From assembly GCA_938028765.1 (NCBI GenBank), contig CALIZF010000027.1, positions 1 through 53,995 on the forward strand: a stretch of DNA of 53,995 nt, read 5' to 3'. The position numbers were made by a program, and so were the translations under genes. A model generated the notes under the pieces. The model ran no database searches. It was not told the DNA's origin and saw only the letters and a list, made by a program, of their open reading frames with translations. Within the stretch, counting starts at the first letter, position 1. Each line of letters opens with the position of its first letter. This DNA is from an uncultured Paracoccaceae bacterium. GTDB lineage: Bacteria; Pseudomonadota; Alphaproteobacteria; Rhodobacterales; Rhodobacteraceae. This document shows positions 1-7,891 of this stretch, piece by piece.

Positions 1-864
1 CGCGATGCGGGCGCGGTCGCCTTCACCGACGCTGCCCGGCCGGTTGCGGACACGCGCGTGCTGGCCCGCTGCCTGACCTATGCCCGCAGCCTCGACGCGC
101 TGGTGGTCGGGCATCCGCAGGATGCGGGCCTCTCGGCCGGCGCGGCGGCGACGGCTGGCAAGTTCGCCACGCTGAAGGGCCTGCCCGCCGTGTCCCCGCT
201 GGCCGAGCGGATCGGGCTCGAACGGGACCTTGCGCTGGTCGAGATGACCGGCGCGCGCTGGCACGCCGACCAGATCACCACCGCGGCGGCGCTGCCCGCG
301 CTGGCGCGGGCGAAGGCCGCAGGACTTGACGTCACCGCGGGCACCTCGATCCACCACGTCACGCTGAACGAGTTCGACGTGGGCGACTGGCGCACCTTCT
401 TCAAGCTGACCCCGCCGCTGCGGTCCGAAGACGACCGGCTGGCGACCGTGCAGGCGCTGGCCGAGGGGGTGATCGACGTCCTCTGTTCCATGCACACCCC
501 GCAGGACGAGGAATCGAAGCGCCTGCCGTTCGTGGATGCGGCACCCGGCGCGGTGGCCCTCGAAACCCTGTTGCCCGCCGCCCTGCGCCTGTGGCACGCC
601 GGGGCGATGACGCTGCCTGGCCTTTTCCGCGCGATGGCGCTGAACCCCGCCCGCCGCCTCGGGCTGAACGCGGGCACGCTCGATCCCGGCGCGCCGGCCG
701 ACCTCGTGCTGTTCGACCCGGACGCACCCTTCGTGCTCGACCGCTTCGCGCTGGCGTCGAAATCGAAGAACACCCCGTTCGACGGTGCGCGCCTGCAGGG
801 GCGCGTGGCGCTGACGCTGGTCGAAGGCGAGCCGGTCCACGCCGCACGAGGGTGGAGCCTCTGA
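1..864 (+). CDS. pyrC: Dihydroorotase-family protein, 5'-truncated by the window, probably catalytically dead
   Basis: The frame is open from base 1 and stops at 862-864, so about 287 C-terminal residues are visible and the start lies outside. The sequence aligns along its length with type I dihydroorotases of pyrimidine synthesis, from the second half of the metal-dependent barrel to the C-terminal beta region. The metal and substrate motifs are changed. The usual CHIST histidine is Gln (WHADQITT, codon 271-273). The TDHAPH motif reads CSMHTPQ, so the catalytic Asp is Met (490-492). The substrate Asn of KxNPPLR is Thr (KLTPPLR). The histidine pair of PHH is kept (SIHH). In Pseudomonas and relatives such non-catalytic copies (pyrC'/pyrX) assemble with aspartate transcarbamoylase, so pyrB may lie just upstream. 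That partner is an inference. plsY follows 57 bp downstream. Confidence 0.85.
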   Translation, partial: RDAGAVAFTDAARPVADTRVLARCLTYARSLDALVVGHPQDAGLSAGAAATAGKFATLKGLPAVSPLAERIGLERDLALVEMTGARWHADQITTAAALPALARAKAAGLDVTAGTSIHHVTLNEFDVGDWRTFFKLTPPLRSEDDRLATVQALAEGVIDVLCSMHTPQDEESKRLPFVDAAPGAVALETLLPAALRLWHAGAMTLPGLFRAMALNPARRLGLNAGTLDPGAPADLVLFDPDAPFVLDRFALASKSKNTPFDGARLQGRVALTLVEGEPVHAARGWSL

Positions 865-921
865 CCGAAACCACGGCCGGGGGCCGGCGCGACCCCCGCC
901 CGCCAGCCGGACCCGCCGCCC

Positions 922-1530
922 ATGCCCGACATCGTCTCGCCCGCTGCCACGCTGCTGATCGCCGCGCTGCTCGGCTACCTCCTCGGCTCTGTCCCTGTCG
1001 GCGTCCTGATGGCGCGCGCCTACGGCCTTGGCGACCTGCGCAAGATCGGATCCGGCAACATCGGCGCCACCAACGTCCTGCGCACCGGCAACCGGACGGC
1101 GGCCGCGCTGACGCTGCTGCTGGACGCCGCCAAGGGCGCGGCGGCCGTGCTGGCGGCGCGCGCGCTCGCGGCCGAGGATGCGGCGCAGGCCGCGGGCGTG
1201 GCCGCCTTCCTCGGCCACCTCTTCCCGCTGTGGCTGAAGTTCCGCGGCGGCAAGGGGGTTGCGACCTTCCTCGGCACGCTGCTGGCGCTGGCACCCCTGG
1301 CCGGGGCGGCCGCCTGCCTCGTCTGGCTTGCGGTTGCCGCCGCCTTCCGCTTCTCGTCGCTCGCCGCACTGGCCGCGGCGGCGCTGGCGCCGGCGCTGGC
1401 GCCCTTGCTCGGCGCGCCGCAGACCGGCCTCGCCTGCCTGCTGATGGCCGCGCTGATCTTCGTGCGGCACGACGCCAACATCCGCCGCCTCCTGCGCGGC
1501 GAGGAACCGCGGATCGGGCGCAAGGGTTGA
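922..1530 (+). CDS. plsY: Acyl-phosphate:glycerol-3-phosphate acyltransferase PlsY
   Basis: This 202-residue inner-membrane enzyme transfers an acyl group from acyl-phosphate to sn-glycerol-3-phosphate, making lysophosphatidate, the first step of phospholipid synthesis. It carries the family loops: GSGNIGATN at residues 43-51, FRGGKG at 107-112, and a C-terminal RHDANIRRLLRG segment near residues 180-192. Hydrophobic segments near 8-32, 58-82, 90-104, 113-135 and 138-178 fit the usual multi-pass topology. Length is normal for the family. The ATG start follows 57 bp after the dihydroorotase-like gene on the same strand, so co-transcription is likely. The gene is convergent with the peroxidase gene to its right. 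Confidence 0.95.
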   Translation: MPDIVSPAATLLIAALLGYLLGSVPVGVLMARAYGLGDLRKIGSGNIGATNVLRTGNRTAAALTLLLDAAKGAAAVLAARALAAEDAAQAAGVAAFLGHLFPLWLKFRGGKGVATFLGTLLALAPLAGAAACLVWLAVAAAFRFSSLAALAAAALAPALAPLLGAPQTGLACLLMAALIFVRHDANIRRLLRGEEPRIGRKG

Positions 1531-1572
1531 ACCGCTCTGCCCGTCGTCTGTCCTCGGACATCTCACGGGGGT

Positions 1573-1590
1573 TCGGGGGTGTAGCCCCGA
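1573..1590. terminator. GC-rich hairpin between convergent genes
   Basis: TCGGGG and CCCCGA form a 6-bp stem around a 6-nt loop, midway between the converging plsY and peroxidase genes. There is no T-run on either strand, so at most it is a weak bidirectional terminator or a processed 3' end. Confidence 0.35.
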
Positions 1591-1617
1591 GGGTGCGGTC
1601 TGCGCCCGGACAGGGAA

Positions 1618-2184
1618 TCAGCGCGCCATGCCGTGATACTCGGGGTTCGGCTCCATCCCCGTCGCCGTCGCCACCCGGTTCGACATGTTGAAGAACCCGG
1701 CAACCGCCGCGATGTCCCAGATGGCGCGGTCGTCGAAGCCGGCGGCACGCAGGGCGGCGCGGTCGGCCTCCTCGATCGCCTCGGGGCGGCGGGTCAGCTT
1801 CACCGCGAAGTCCAGCATCGCCCGCTGCCGGTCCGGCAGCCCCGCATGGCGGTAGTTCTGCGCGATGCGCTCGGCCAGCGCGGGATCGCCGGTCAGCTGC
1901 CGCAACGCTGCCCCGTGGGCGGTCAGGCAGTAGACGCAGCGGTTCTCGGCGCTGACGGCGACCGCGATCATCTCGCGCTCGGCCTTCGTCAGGCCGGAGG
2001 GCGCCAGCATCAGGTCGTTGTAGAACGCCATGAAGGCGCGCAGCTTCGCGGTGTCGAAGGCGTAGGCGCGCAGCACGTTCGGCACGAGGCCAAGCTTTTC
2101 CTCGCACCTGGCGAAATAGGCGGCGATGTCGGGGTCCGCGGGCGGCGGATCCGGCAGGTCGAGGGCCGTGATGCGGTCGGTCAT
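1618..2184 (-). CDS. AhpD/carboxymuconolactone decarboxylase-family peroxidase-like protein
   Basis: The 188-residue protein belongs to the AhpD-like superfamily and resembles the uncharacterised peroxidase-related subgroup. The active-site motif is CVYCLTAH at residues 83-90, that is CxxC plus a histidine four residues on. In AhpD this reduces peroxidase partners. The rest is the helical repeat typical of the family, with a conserved MSNRVATATGMEPNPEYH tail. The start is the ATG at 2184, which overlaps the stop of the upstream LacI-type gene by 4 bp (ATGA), so translation of the two is probably coupled. The substrate cannot be told from sequence. The link to a sugar-type repressor is unusual. 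Confidence 0.85.
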   Translation of the reverse strand: MTDRITALDLPDPPPADPDIAAYFARCEEKLGLVPNVLRAYAFDTAKLRAFMAFYNDLMLAPSGLTKAEREMIAVAVSAENRCVYCLTAHGAALRQLTGDPALAERIAQNYRHAGLPDRQRAMLDFAVKLTRRPEAIEEADRAALRAAGFDDRAIWDIAAVAGFFNMSNRVATATGMEPNPEYHGMAR

Positions 2185-3194
2185 GGCAGGGTCCTGATGG
2201 TGTCGCCTCGGATCAGTTCGGGGGTCAGCGTTTCGATCACGCCGTGCAGGCCTCCGGCAACGATCTCGGCGGCGCGCCGGCCGATCGCGAACCGGCGGCT
2301 GTCCTGCGTGGCCAGCCGCCGCGGCAGCCCCTCGAGCAGGTCGAGCCCGTTGAACCCCGCAAGCCCCACCCGCCCCGGGACATCCACCCCCTGCGCGAGG
2401 CACCACAACAGCCCGCCCGCCCCGATCACGTCGTTGGCGTAGTAGAGGAAATCGAGGTCGGGGCGCGCCGCCATCAGCGCCGCCGTCATGTCGCGGCCCT
2501 TCGCCAGCGCCGATCCGCCGTCGTAGGCCGTTTCGGCCGCCAGCGGCACGCCCGCCGTCGCCAGCGCCGCCACGAAACCTGCCCGCCGCTTGCGCGCCCG
2601 ATGGTCGCCCCCGACCGAGGTGCCGAGGTAGCCGATTCGCCGGTAGCCCGCTGCAAGGACCGCCTGCGCCATCGACGCACCCGCGGCGATGTGCGAGATC
2701 CCCACCGCGCTGTCGATCGGCGTGCCGTCGGTATCCAGCACCTCGACCACCGGCACGTCCGCCTGTGCCAGCATGGCCCGCGCCGACGCGTCGTGCTCGA
2801 GCCCCGCCACGATCACCCCCGAGGGGCGCCAGGACAGCATCTCGTAGAGCACCGCCGCTTCGCGCGCGGGATCGTAATGCGTCGCGCCGAACACCGGTTG
2901 CAGTCCGCTGCCCTCGAGCCCCGCCGAGATGCCGGCCAGCACCTCGGGGAACACCATGTTCGACAGCGACGGGATGATGACGGCAACGAGGTTAACGCGC
3001 TTGCTGGCCAGCGCGCCCGCGATCCGGTTCGGCACGTAGCCGAGGCTGTGCGCGGCGGCCAAAACCCGGTCGCGGGTCGCCGCCGAAACCTCGCCCCGCC
3101 CGCGCAGCACGCGGCTGACCGTCATCTCGCTGACGCCCGAGGCGTCGGACACGTCGCGAAGCGTCAGCGGGCGTCGGGGCGGGCGTCGGTCCAT
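2181..3194 (-). CDS. LacI/GntR-type transcriptional regulator
   Basis: This is a 337-residue LacI-family repressor. The N-terminal helix-turn-helix spans about residues 10-31 (LRDVSDASGVSEMTVSRVLR), with the hinge helix near GYVPNRIAGALAS. The rest is a periplasmic-binding-protein-like effector domain starting at NLVAVIIPSLSN. It resembles the gluconate-type GntR subgroup of LacI proteins, so a sugar acid effector is possible but not shown. The gene runs into the AhpD-like gene with a 4-bp overlap. No sugar catabolic gene is adjacent on this strand, so its targets may be elsewhere. Confidence 0.9.
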   Translation of the reverse strand: MDRRPPRRPLTLRDVSDASGVSEMTVSRVLRGRGEVSAATRDRVLAAAHSLGYVPNRIAGALASKRVNLVAVIIPSLSNMVFPEVLAGISAGLEGSGLQPVFGATHYDPAREAAVLYEMLSWRPSGVIVAGLEHDASARAMLAQADVPVVEVLDTDGTPIDSAVGISHIAAGASMAQAVLAAGYRRIGYLGTSVGGDHRARKRRAGFVAALATAGVPLAAETAYDGGSALAKGRDMTAALMAARPDLDFLYYANDVIGAGGLLWCLAQGVDVPGRVGLAGFNGLDLLEGLPRRLATQDSRRFAIGRRAAEIVAGGLHGVIETLTPELIRGDTIRTLP

Positions 3195-3457
3195 GCGCGG
3201 CGGCCTTCGGGGCGGCGGGAGCCCAGCCTACGCGCCCTGCGTCGCCTGGCCAAGCCCCTGCGCCCGCGCCGGCCCATCCGGGCAGTTGCATCGCGGCCGG
3301 TTTGCGTGCAGAGGATTGCCTGCGCCGCGTCTCTGCACCGCCAGGGCCGCGGCGCCGCCCGCGGCAAGGGTCGGTTCGCCCGCGCCGCACGGCGCCTCGA
3401 GACGTGTGGGAAGGATTGACAGGATGGCGGGGCGGTTCGGCCGTGCTCGCCGGAAAA

Positions 3458-3534
3458 GGCCCCGTAGCTCAGCTGGATAGAGCGACGGTTTCCTAAACCG
3501 TAGGCCGCGTGTTCGAATCACGCCGGGGTCACCA
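3458..3534 (+). tRNA. tRNA-Arg (anticodon CCT)
   Basis: A complete cloverleaf can be folded by hand. The 7-bp acceptor stem is GGCCCCG with CGGGGTC (one G-T pair). The D stem is GCTC/GAGC. The anticodon stem is ACGGT/ACCGT around loop TTCCTAA, with anticodon CCT at 3492-3494. The T arm is GCGTG-TTCGAAT-CACGC. CCA is encoded at the 3' end. The anticodon decodes the AGG arginine codon. No integrase or att duplication is visible beside it. Confidence 0.95.
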
Positions 3535-3629
3535 TCCGCCCTTACGCCGGTCGATCCGCGCGATCCCGTCCGCCGTTGGCCGGGGTCAACCCGAAACGGA
3601 CGGGGCAGCGCCGACCCGACGCCGCCCCC

Positions 3630-3673
3630 CCCGATTTCCGGCCCGCGATTTCGGGAACCCGATTTCCGGCCCG
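3630..3673. repeat. Two 16-bp direct repeats downstream of atpF
   Basis: CCCGATTTCCGGCCCG occurs at 3630-3645 and again at 3658-3673, a 28-bp period, with a related GCGATTTCGGG between. The repeats lie between the 3' end of the ATP synthase operon and the tRNA. Together with the imperfect palindrome CCGGTCA-CT-TGACCCGG at 3680-3696, directly after the atpF stop, they may form the operon's 3' end. No T-run is present. Confidence 0.6.
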
Positions 3674-3696
3674 TGTGCCCCGGTCACTTGACCCGG

Positions 3697-4254
3697 TCAG
3701 TGCAGCTTCGCGCCGACGACGCGGATCGACTCGTCGATCATCGCGCCGGCCGCTTCGGGCGTCATCTGGCGGGCCAGCACGTCGCCGGCGGCGGCGATCG
3801 CCACGGCGATGGCGCGGTCGCGCACGGCCCGGATCGCCTCGCCCTCGGCGGCCGCGATCTGATCCTCGGCCGCCTTCAGGCGGCGGGCGATGTTGCGTTT
3901 CAGCTCTTCCTGCGCCGCGGCCGAGGCCGCCTTCGCATCCTCGCGTGCCGCCGCCACGATGCGGTCGGCCTGCGCCTTGATCTCGCGCGACTTGCGTTCG
4001 TAGGAGGCGAGAAGCTCCTTCGCCTCGTCGCGGAGCGCGCGGGCGGTCTCGAGCTCGGTCCTGATCGCCGCGGCGCGCTTGTCCAGAAGCCCGCCGATCA
4101 TCCCCGGCACCTTGAAATAGACAAGGACGCCGACGAACACGACGAAGGCGATTAGCACGACGAAATCGCTGTTCCCGAGCGAGAAGAACGGGCCCGAAGC
4201 GGCAAGCGCCGGAAGCGGAGCAAGAAGCGCCGCGGTGGTGGCGGTCAGACGCAT
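3697..4254 (-). CDS. atpF: F0 ATP synthase subunit b
   Basis: The 185-residue protein is one strand of the peripheral stalk that holds the F1 head against the F0 motor. A short Ala-rich N-terminus (residues 1-19) that looks cleavable or membrane-buried is followed by one membrane anchor at about residues 27-47 (FVVLIAFVVFVGVLVYFKVP). A long charged Ala/Glu/Arg-rich amphipathic helix follows, which forms the coiled coil. The gene begins 3 nt after the b' gene, last in the leftward atpI-B-E-F'-F operon. Alphaproteobacteria keep F0 and F1 genes apart, so the missing atpHAGDC genes are expected elsewhere. Confidence 0.93.
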   Translation of the reverse strand: MRLTATTAALLAPLPALAASGPFFSLGNSDFVVLIAFVVFVGVLVYFKVPGMIGGLLDKRAAAIRTELETARALRDEAKELLASYERKSREIKAQADRIVAAAREDAKAASAAAQEELKRNIARRLKAAEDQIAAAEGEAIRAVRDRAIAVAIAAAGDVLARQMTPEAAGAMIDESIRVVGAKLH

Positions 4255-4257
4255 GGC

Positions 4258-4776
4258 TTACCCCTTGATCCGGCCGGCGACCGCTGCCGCGACCATCGCG
4301 GCGTCGGCCCGCCCGCCAAGCGCCGCAACCAGCGCCTCTGCCGTGTCGGTCGCCACGGCGACGACGCTGTCGGCCGCCGTGGCGCGGATTTCGGCGATGC
4401 GCGCCTCGGATTGCGCGAGCTTCGCTGCAATCTCGGCGTCCGCCTTCGCGGTTGCCGCGTCGAGGTCGCGCTGGATGGCCGCGCGCGCCTCGGCCACGAT
4501 CCGGCCGGCCTCGGCCCGGGCCTGGGCCAGCGCCTCGTTGTAGGCGGCCTCGGCGGCCTTGGCCTTGGATTTCAGCTCCTCAGCCATCAGCAGGTCGTTG
4601 GTGATGGTGCCCTTGCGTTCGGACAGCACCGCCGCGATCCGCGGCAGCGCGATCCGCGTGAGGATGAGGTAGATCGCCACCAACGCGATCGCCAGCCAGA
4701 AGATCTGGTTGGCGTAGGTCGTGGTGTCGAGCTGCGGCATCCCGACCGCCGGGGCGGCCCCGTGTTCCGTCGCCAT
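4258..4776 (-). CDS. atpF': F0 ATP synthase subunit b'
   Basis: The 172-residue second peripheral-stalk subunit is found in alphaproteobacteria, cyanobacteria and chloroplasts, where b and b' form a heterodimer. A hydrophilic N-terminus of about 23 residues leads to a membrane anchor at about 24-41 ([18 protein letters not shown]). A charged heptad-rich helix ([20 protein letters not shown] and onward) follows to the C-terminus. The ATG start fits the family, whose members begin shortly before a [10 protein letters not shown]-like segment. It sits between atpE and atpF on the same strand with a 3-nt gap to atpF. Confidence 0.93.
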   Translation of the reverse strand: MATEHGAAPAVGMPQLDTTTYANQIFWLAIALVAIYLILTRIALPRIAAVLSERKGTITNDLLMAEELKSKAKAAEAAYNEALAQARAEAGRIVAEARAAIQRDLDAATAKADAEIAAKLAQSEARIAEIRATAADSVVAVATDTAEALVAALGGRADAAMVAAAVAGRIKG

Positions 4777-4838
4777 CGTCGTCTCCGTCAGGCCGGTGTC
4801 AGGCCGGGGGCGCGCCCCGGCCCGGTGTCACGCCGGTA

Positions 4839-5075
4839 TCAGACGGCGAACATCAGGAGAAGCGCGATCAGGAACGAGAAAATCCCGAGCGCTTCGGCAA
4901 AGGCGATGCCGACGAAGAGCGTGGCGGTCTGGCCTGCAGCCGCCGAGGGGTTGCGCAGCGCACCGGCAAGGAAGTTGCCCGCGATGTTGCCCACGCCGAT
5001 GCCGGCCCCGCCGAGGCCGAAGGCCGCAAGGCCAGCACCGATGTATTTGCCCATTTGAGCGAGTTCGCCTTCCAT
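4839..5075 (-). CDS. atpE: F0 ATP synthase subunit c
   Basis: The 78-residue proteolipid forms the rotating c-ring. It is a helical hairpin. Helix 1 contains the glycine-rich packing motif ([11 protein letters not shown], residues 20-30). The polar loop is RNPSA at 41-45. Helix 2 carries the proton-binding carboxylate Glu61 in FAEALG. The ATG at 5075 gives the usual [20 protein letters not shown] start. It lies between atpB and atpF' on the same strand. Confidence 0.97.
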   Translation of the reverse strand: MEGELAQMGKYIGAGLAAFGLGGAGIGVGNIAGNFLAGALRNPSAAAGQTATLFVGIAFAEALGIFSFLIALLLMFAV

Positions 5076-5122
5076 GGTCGTTCTCCTGTCTCTGGAATGG
5101 CTTGACGTTGGGGTGCCGCGCG

Positions 5123-5872
5123 TCAGTGGTGCGCGTCGCCGACCGCGTCCCTGAGATAGACGCAGGTCAGGATGGTGAAGACGTAGGCCTGGACGACCGC
5201 CACCAGAAGCTCGAGGGCATAGATCGCCGCCATCGCGCCGATCGCCACCGGCGACACCAGCGCGATCGAGGCGAACCCCGCGAAGACCTTCAGCACCGCG
5301 TGGCCGGCCATCAGATTGCCGGCAAGACGGATCGAGTGGCTGAGCGGCCGGACGAAATACGAGATCAGCTCGATCACCGCGAGGATCGGGCGCAACGGCA
5401 GCGGCGCCGACGAGACCCAGAACATCGCGAGGAACGCCGGCCCCTTGCGGACGAACCCCACGATGGTCACCGCCAGGAACACCGCCAGCGCCAGCGTCGC
5501 CGTCACCGCGATGTGCGAGGTGGTGGTAAAGCTCATCGGGATCAGGCCAACCAGATTCGCCGAGAGAATGAACAGGAACAGCGTCATCACATAGGGGAAG
5601 AACTTCGCCCCGTCGTGGCCTGCCACCTCTTCCACCATGTTGTGGATGAAGCCGTAGATCAGCTCGGCGATGGACTGGCTGCGGCCCGGCACGACATCCT
5701 GCGCACGGGTGCCGAGGACGAATAGCGCGGCGATGGCCGCCACCGCCACGGCCAGCCAGAGGGTGACGTTCGTTGGGGTGTAGAACGCAATTTCGGTGCC
5801 GCCGAACAGCGGCTTCACGATGAACTGGTCCATCGGGTGGATGGAAAGACCGCCGCCCTCGCCTGTCGCCAC
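5123..5872 (-). CDS. atpB: F0 ATP synthase subunit a
   Basis: The 249-residue membrane stator subunit forms the proton half-channels against the c-ring. The essential arginine is in [14 protein letters not shown], and later transmembrane segments contain the conserved [14 protein letters not shown] helix. The start is a GTG at 5872, 3 nt after the atpI stop. It yields [17 protein letters not shown], matching family N-termini, whereas the later ATG would remove conserved residues. Length is normal. Confidence 0.95.
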   Translation of the reverse strand: MATGEGGGLSIHPMDQFIVKPLFGGTEIAFYTPTNVTLWLAVAVAAIAALFVLGTRAQDVVPGRSQSIAELIYGFIHNMVEEVAGHDGAKFFPYVMTLFLFILSANLVGLIPMSFTTTSHIAVTATLALAVFLAVTIVGFVRKGPAFLAMFWVSSAPLPLRPILAVIELISYFVRPLSHSIRLAGNLMAGHAVLKVFAGFASIALVSPVAIGAMAAIYALELLVAVVQAYVFTILTCVYLRDAVGDAHH

Positions 5873-5875
5873 CTG

Positions 5876-6202
5876 TCAGTCCCTTCTGCCGTCGCCGGGC
5901 TCGTCCGGCTTGCCCTTCGTCAGCGCCCGGGCGGTGCCGAGCATGGTGCGCACCCCGGCCGCGAAGCCCAGAAGCGCGAAGATCACGATCATCACGGGGG
6001 CCGTCCCGAACAGCGTGTCCAGCCCCAGGCCGAGCGCCAGCCCGATCGCGATGCCAGAGGACAACTCGATCACCATGCGCCACGCGGCTTCGCCCTGGCC
6101 GAGGCCGCGCAGCGTCGCGTCGGGCTTCGTCACCGAACCCTTTGCCGCGGCGATCCGTTCTTCCAGCCGGACGAGCCGGTCGGCATCGGGTTCGTCGGGC
6201 AT
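5876..6202 (-). CDS. atpI: AtpI-type ATP synthase assembly protein
   Basis: A 108-residue protein with a charged N-terminus and two membrane helices (about residues 47-65 and 68-89, the second [19 protein letters not shown]). It is the usual first gene of alphaproteobacterial F0 operons and is thought to help c-ring assembly or magnesium supply. I chose ATG 6202 over the upstream in-frame GTG 6211. The only Shine-Dalgarno sequence, GGAGG at 6213-6217, abuts that GTG and is too close to it, but is well placed for 6202. A 3-nt gap separates it from atpB. Confidence 0.85.
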   Translation of the reverse strand: MPDEPDADRLVRLEERIAAAKGSVTKPDATLRGLGQGEAAWRMVIELSSGIAIGLALGLGLDTLFGTAPVMIVIFALLGFAAGVRTMLGTARALTKGKPDEPGDGRRD

Positions 6203-6232
6203 CGGGGGCACCCCTCCGCGAAGTCGGGCGGA

Positions 6233-6260
6233 AACTAGAGAGGGGCGCGGCGCGAGTCAA
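6233..6260 (-). promoter_or_regulatory. Candidate sigma70-type promoter of the atp operon
   Basis: On the minus strand TTGACT (6255-6260) and CTAGTT (6233-6238) are separated by 16 bp, about 30 bp ahead of atpI. The -35 is near consensus. The -10 is weaker, as is common in this group. Confidence 0.45.
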
Positions 6261-6419
6261 CCCGCCGACGAGGCTGCGGCAATCCGCACAACCCATTGAA
6301 TCAAAAACCTTTGGTGCGGGCATGCCGCAGCGCGGCGCAGCCGCTGCGGCATGGCTCGGCCGGCGGCGACATTCAACCCCGCGGTTGACCTTCCTGCGCC
6401 GCGGCGCCATGCCTCGGAC

Positions 6420-6755
6420 ATGGCCGACCGTCTGGATGCCGTCTTTGCCGCCCTCGCCGATCCGACCCGGCGGGCGATCCTTGCGCTTCTGCTCGAGGAC
6501 GACATGGCGGTGACCGACGTGGCGGCGGCCTTTCCGGTGTCGCTGGCGGCGGTGTCGAAGCACCTCGCGGTGCTGGCGGCCGCCGGGCTGATCCTGCAGG
6601 AGAAGCGCGGGCGGATCACCTGGTGCAAGCTCGACCCCGACGGGCTGCGGCCTGCGTCGGTCTGGATGCAGGGGTTCGGCCAGTTCGAACCTGTAGACCT
6701 CGACGCCTTCGAGCGGTTCGTGGCGGCCGAGCTGGACGGCGGCGACGCGGCCTAG
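6420..6755 (+). CDS. ArsR-family winged-helix transcriptional regulator
   Basis: This is a 111-residue winged-helix regulator. [20 protein letters not shown] at residues 5-24 and the recognition region [20 protein letters not shown] around 38-57 are hallmark ArsR motifs. A wing ([13 protein letters not shown]) follows. The metal-site motif ELCVCDL is absent, so metal sensing is unlikely. It resembles ArsR members that pair with SRPBCC/activator-of-Hsp90 proteins, but no such gene is next door. The ATG at 6420 is preferred over 6351 because the family begins just before the ADPTRRAIL helix. Its TAG stop overlaps the stop of the pstB relic on the other strand (shared CTAG). Confidence 0.85.
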   Translation: MADRLDAVFAALADPTRRAILALLLEDDMAVTDVAAAFPVSLAAVSKHLAVLAAAGLILQEKRGRITWCKLDPDGLRPASVWMQGFGQFEPVDLDAFERFVAAELDGGDAA

Positions 6756-7562
6756 CCGCTCTGCCCGGCGATGAAGCGCCGGCATTCGGCGGTGCGGGGC
6801 GCGTCGAAGACCGCCGCGGTCGGTCTGATCTCCAGCAGGCGGCCGAGGTGGAAGAACGCAGCCCGGTCCGCGATCCGGCGCGCCTCCATCATGGAATGAG
6901 GGATGACGACGATGGCACGGTCAGCGCGCAGGTCGAGCATCGGTTGTTCGATCCGTGCGGTGCCGATCGGATCGATCGACGCCGTTGGTTCGTCCATGAG
7001 CAGGACATCCGGATTGGTGGACAGTGCCCGGGCAATGCACAGGCGCTGCTGTGTGCCCACTGACAGGCTGGTGCCGGGATGGCCGAGGTCTTCCTTCACC
7101 TCGTCCAGCAGCAACGCGCGGCGCAGACAGCTTTCCGCACGGGCGGCAGCCTCGGCCCGCGCGGTCACGAGACCCTGGATTCGCGGCCCGCAGGCCACGT
7201 TCCAGAAGACCGACGTGGGAAAGGGGTTCAGCCGCGGCGCGACCCAGCCGAAACGGCGGATCGACCTCGGGGGCGTGGATGTCTTGCCCGTCGAGCGTGA
7301 TCGGGCCGGTCCGGCGAAGGCCGCGGGCGCTGTCGCGCATCCGGTTGAGACCCTTGGGCGCCGTGGTCTTGCCGCAGCCCGAGGGACCGAAGAAGGCGAG
7401 GGTCTTGCCCCGCCAGCGGTCGAAGCTCGCGTCGGTCAGCGCCTGCGTGTCGCCGTACCAGAGGGCGAGGCCGCGCACGCTGATCAGCGCTCGGGAATTC
7501 CGGGCAACGGGGTGGACGAAGGTTTCGGGTGCGGTGTCGTCGAACATCGGGGCCTCCATCAT
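6752..7562 (-). pseudogene. pstB: Frameshifted phosphate ABC transporter ATPase (pstB-like) remnant
   Basis: Two reading frames together rebuild a PstB. The first, from the ATG at 7562, gives the N-terminus, Walker A GPSGCGKTT and LDGQDIHAPEVD. Near 7255-7262 homology jumps to another frame that continues as RRFGWVAPRLNPFPTSVFWN and runs to the stop at 6752. A few codons expected at the junction are missing, so a small deletion or indel caused the break. The second half also shows decay: the signature is LSVGT instead of LSGGQ, and the H-loop reads PHS instead of THN. Walker B LLMDEPTASIDP is intact. No pstSCA or phoU genes are near, which also argues for a relic. Confidence 0.8.
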
Positions 7563-7891
7563 CGCGGGTCGGGCCGATGCCGCCTGCGGCGCCCGAGGGC
7601 AGGGATGCGCTGGATCAAGCCGGCGCGCGCTTTCATCAGAACTTCATCGCCCCCCACGGTCGCGCGTGTCCGGCCGCGAAACCTTCGCGGGCGTCGACGT
7701 CGCCTGCCGCCCCGATCGCAATGGTCCGCCGTCGCGGCCGGCCGCGGCAGGCGGGTCGGCGGGCACCTCGACACCGCGGCGATGCCGCGCGACGCGACGG
7801 GGGATGCGTCCGCCCTTTCGACGCCCGTCCGCGCTACCGACCGAACCGGCCTGCGCAGGGGCAGCGCCCGGCCCGCGCCTTGGGGCGGCGG
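7563..7891. other. 329-bp region with no recognised gene
   Basis: This GC-rich stretch lies between the pstB relic and the EamA gene. I could not find pstA-like sequence or any plausible coding frame in it. It may be eroded DNA from the same lost transporter. Confidence 0.5.

Noticed and set aside
401-2107. Long leftward reading frame (568 codons) across plsY and the dihydroorotase-like gene
   Set aside because: Arg/Pro/Ala-rich translation without any family motif; a GC-rich shadow of real genes on the other strand.
3458-3534. tRNA-Arg as an integration site for a genomic island
   Set aside because: No integrase, no duplicated tRNA 3' end, and core genes on both sides.
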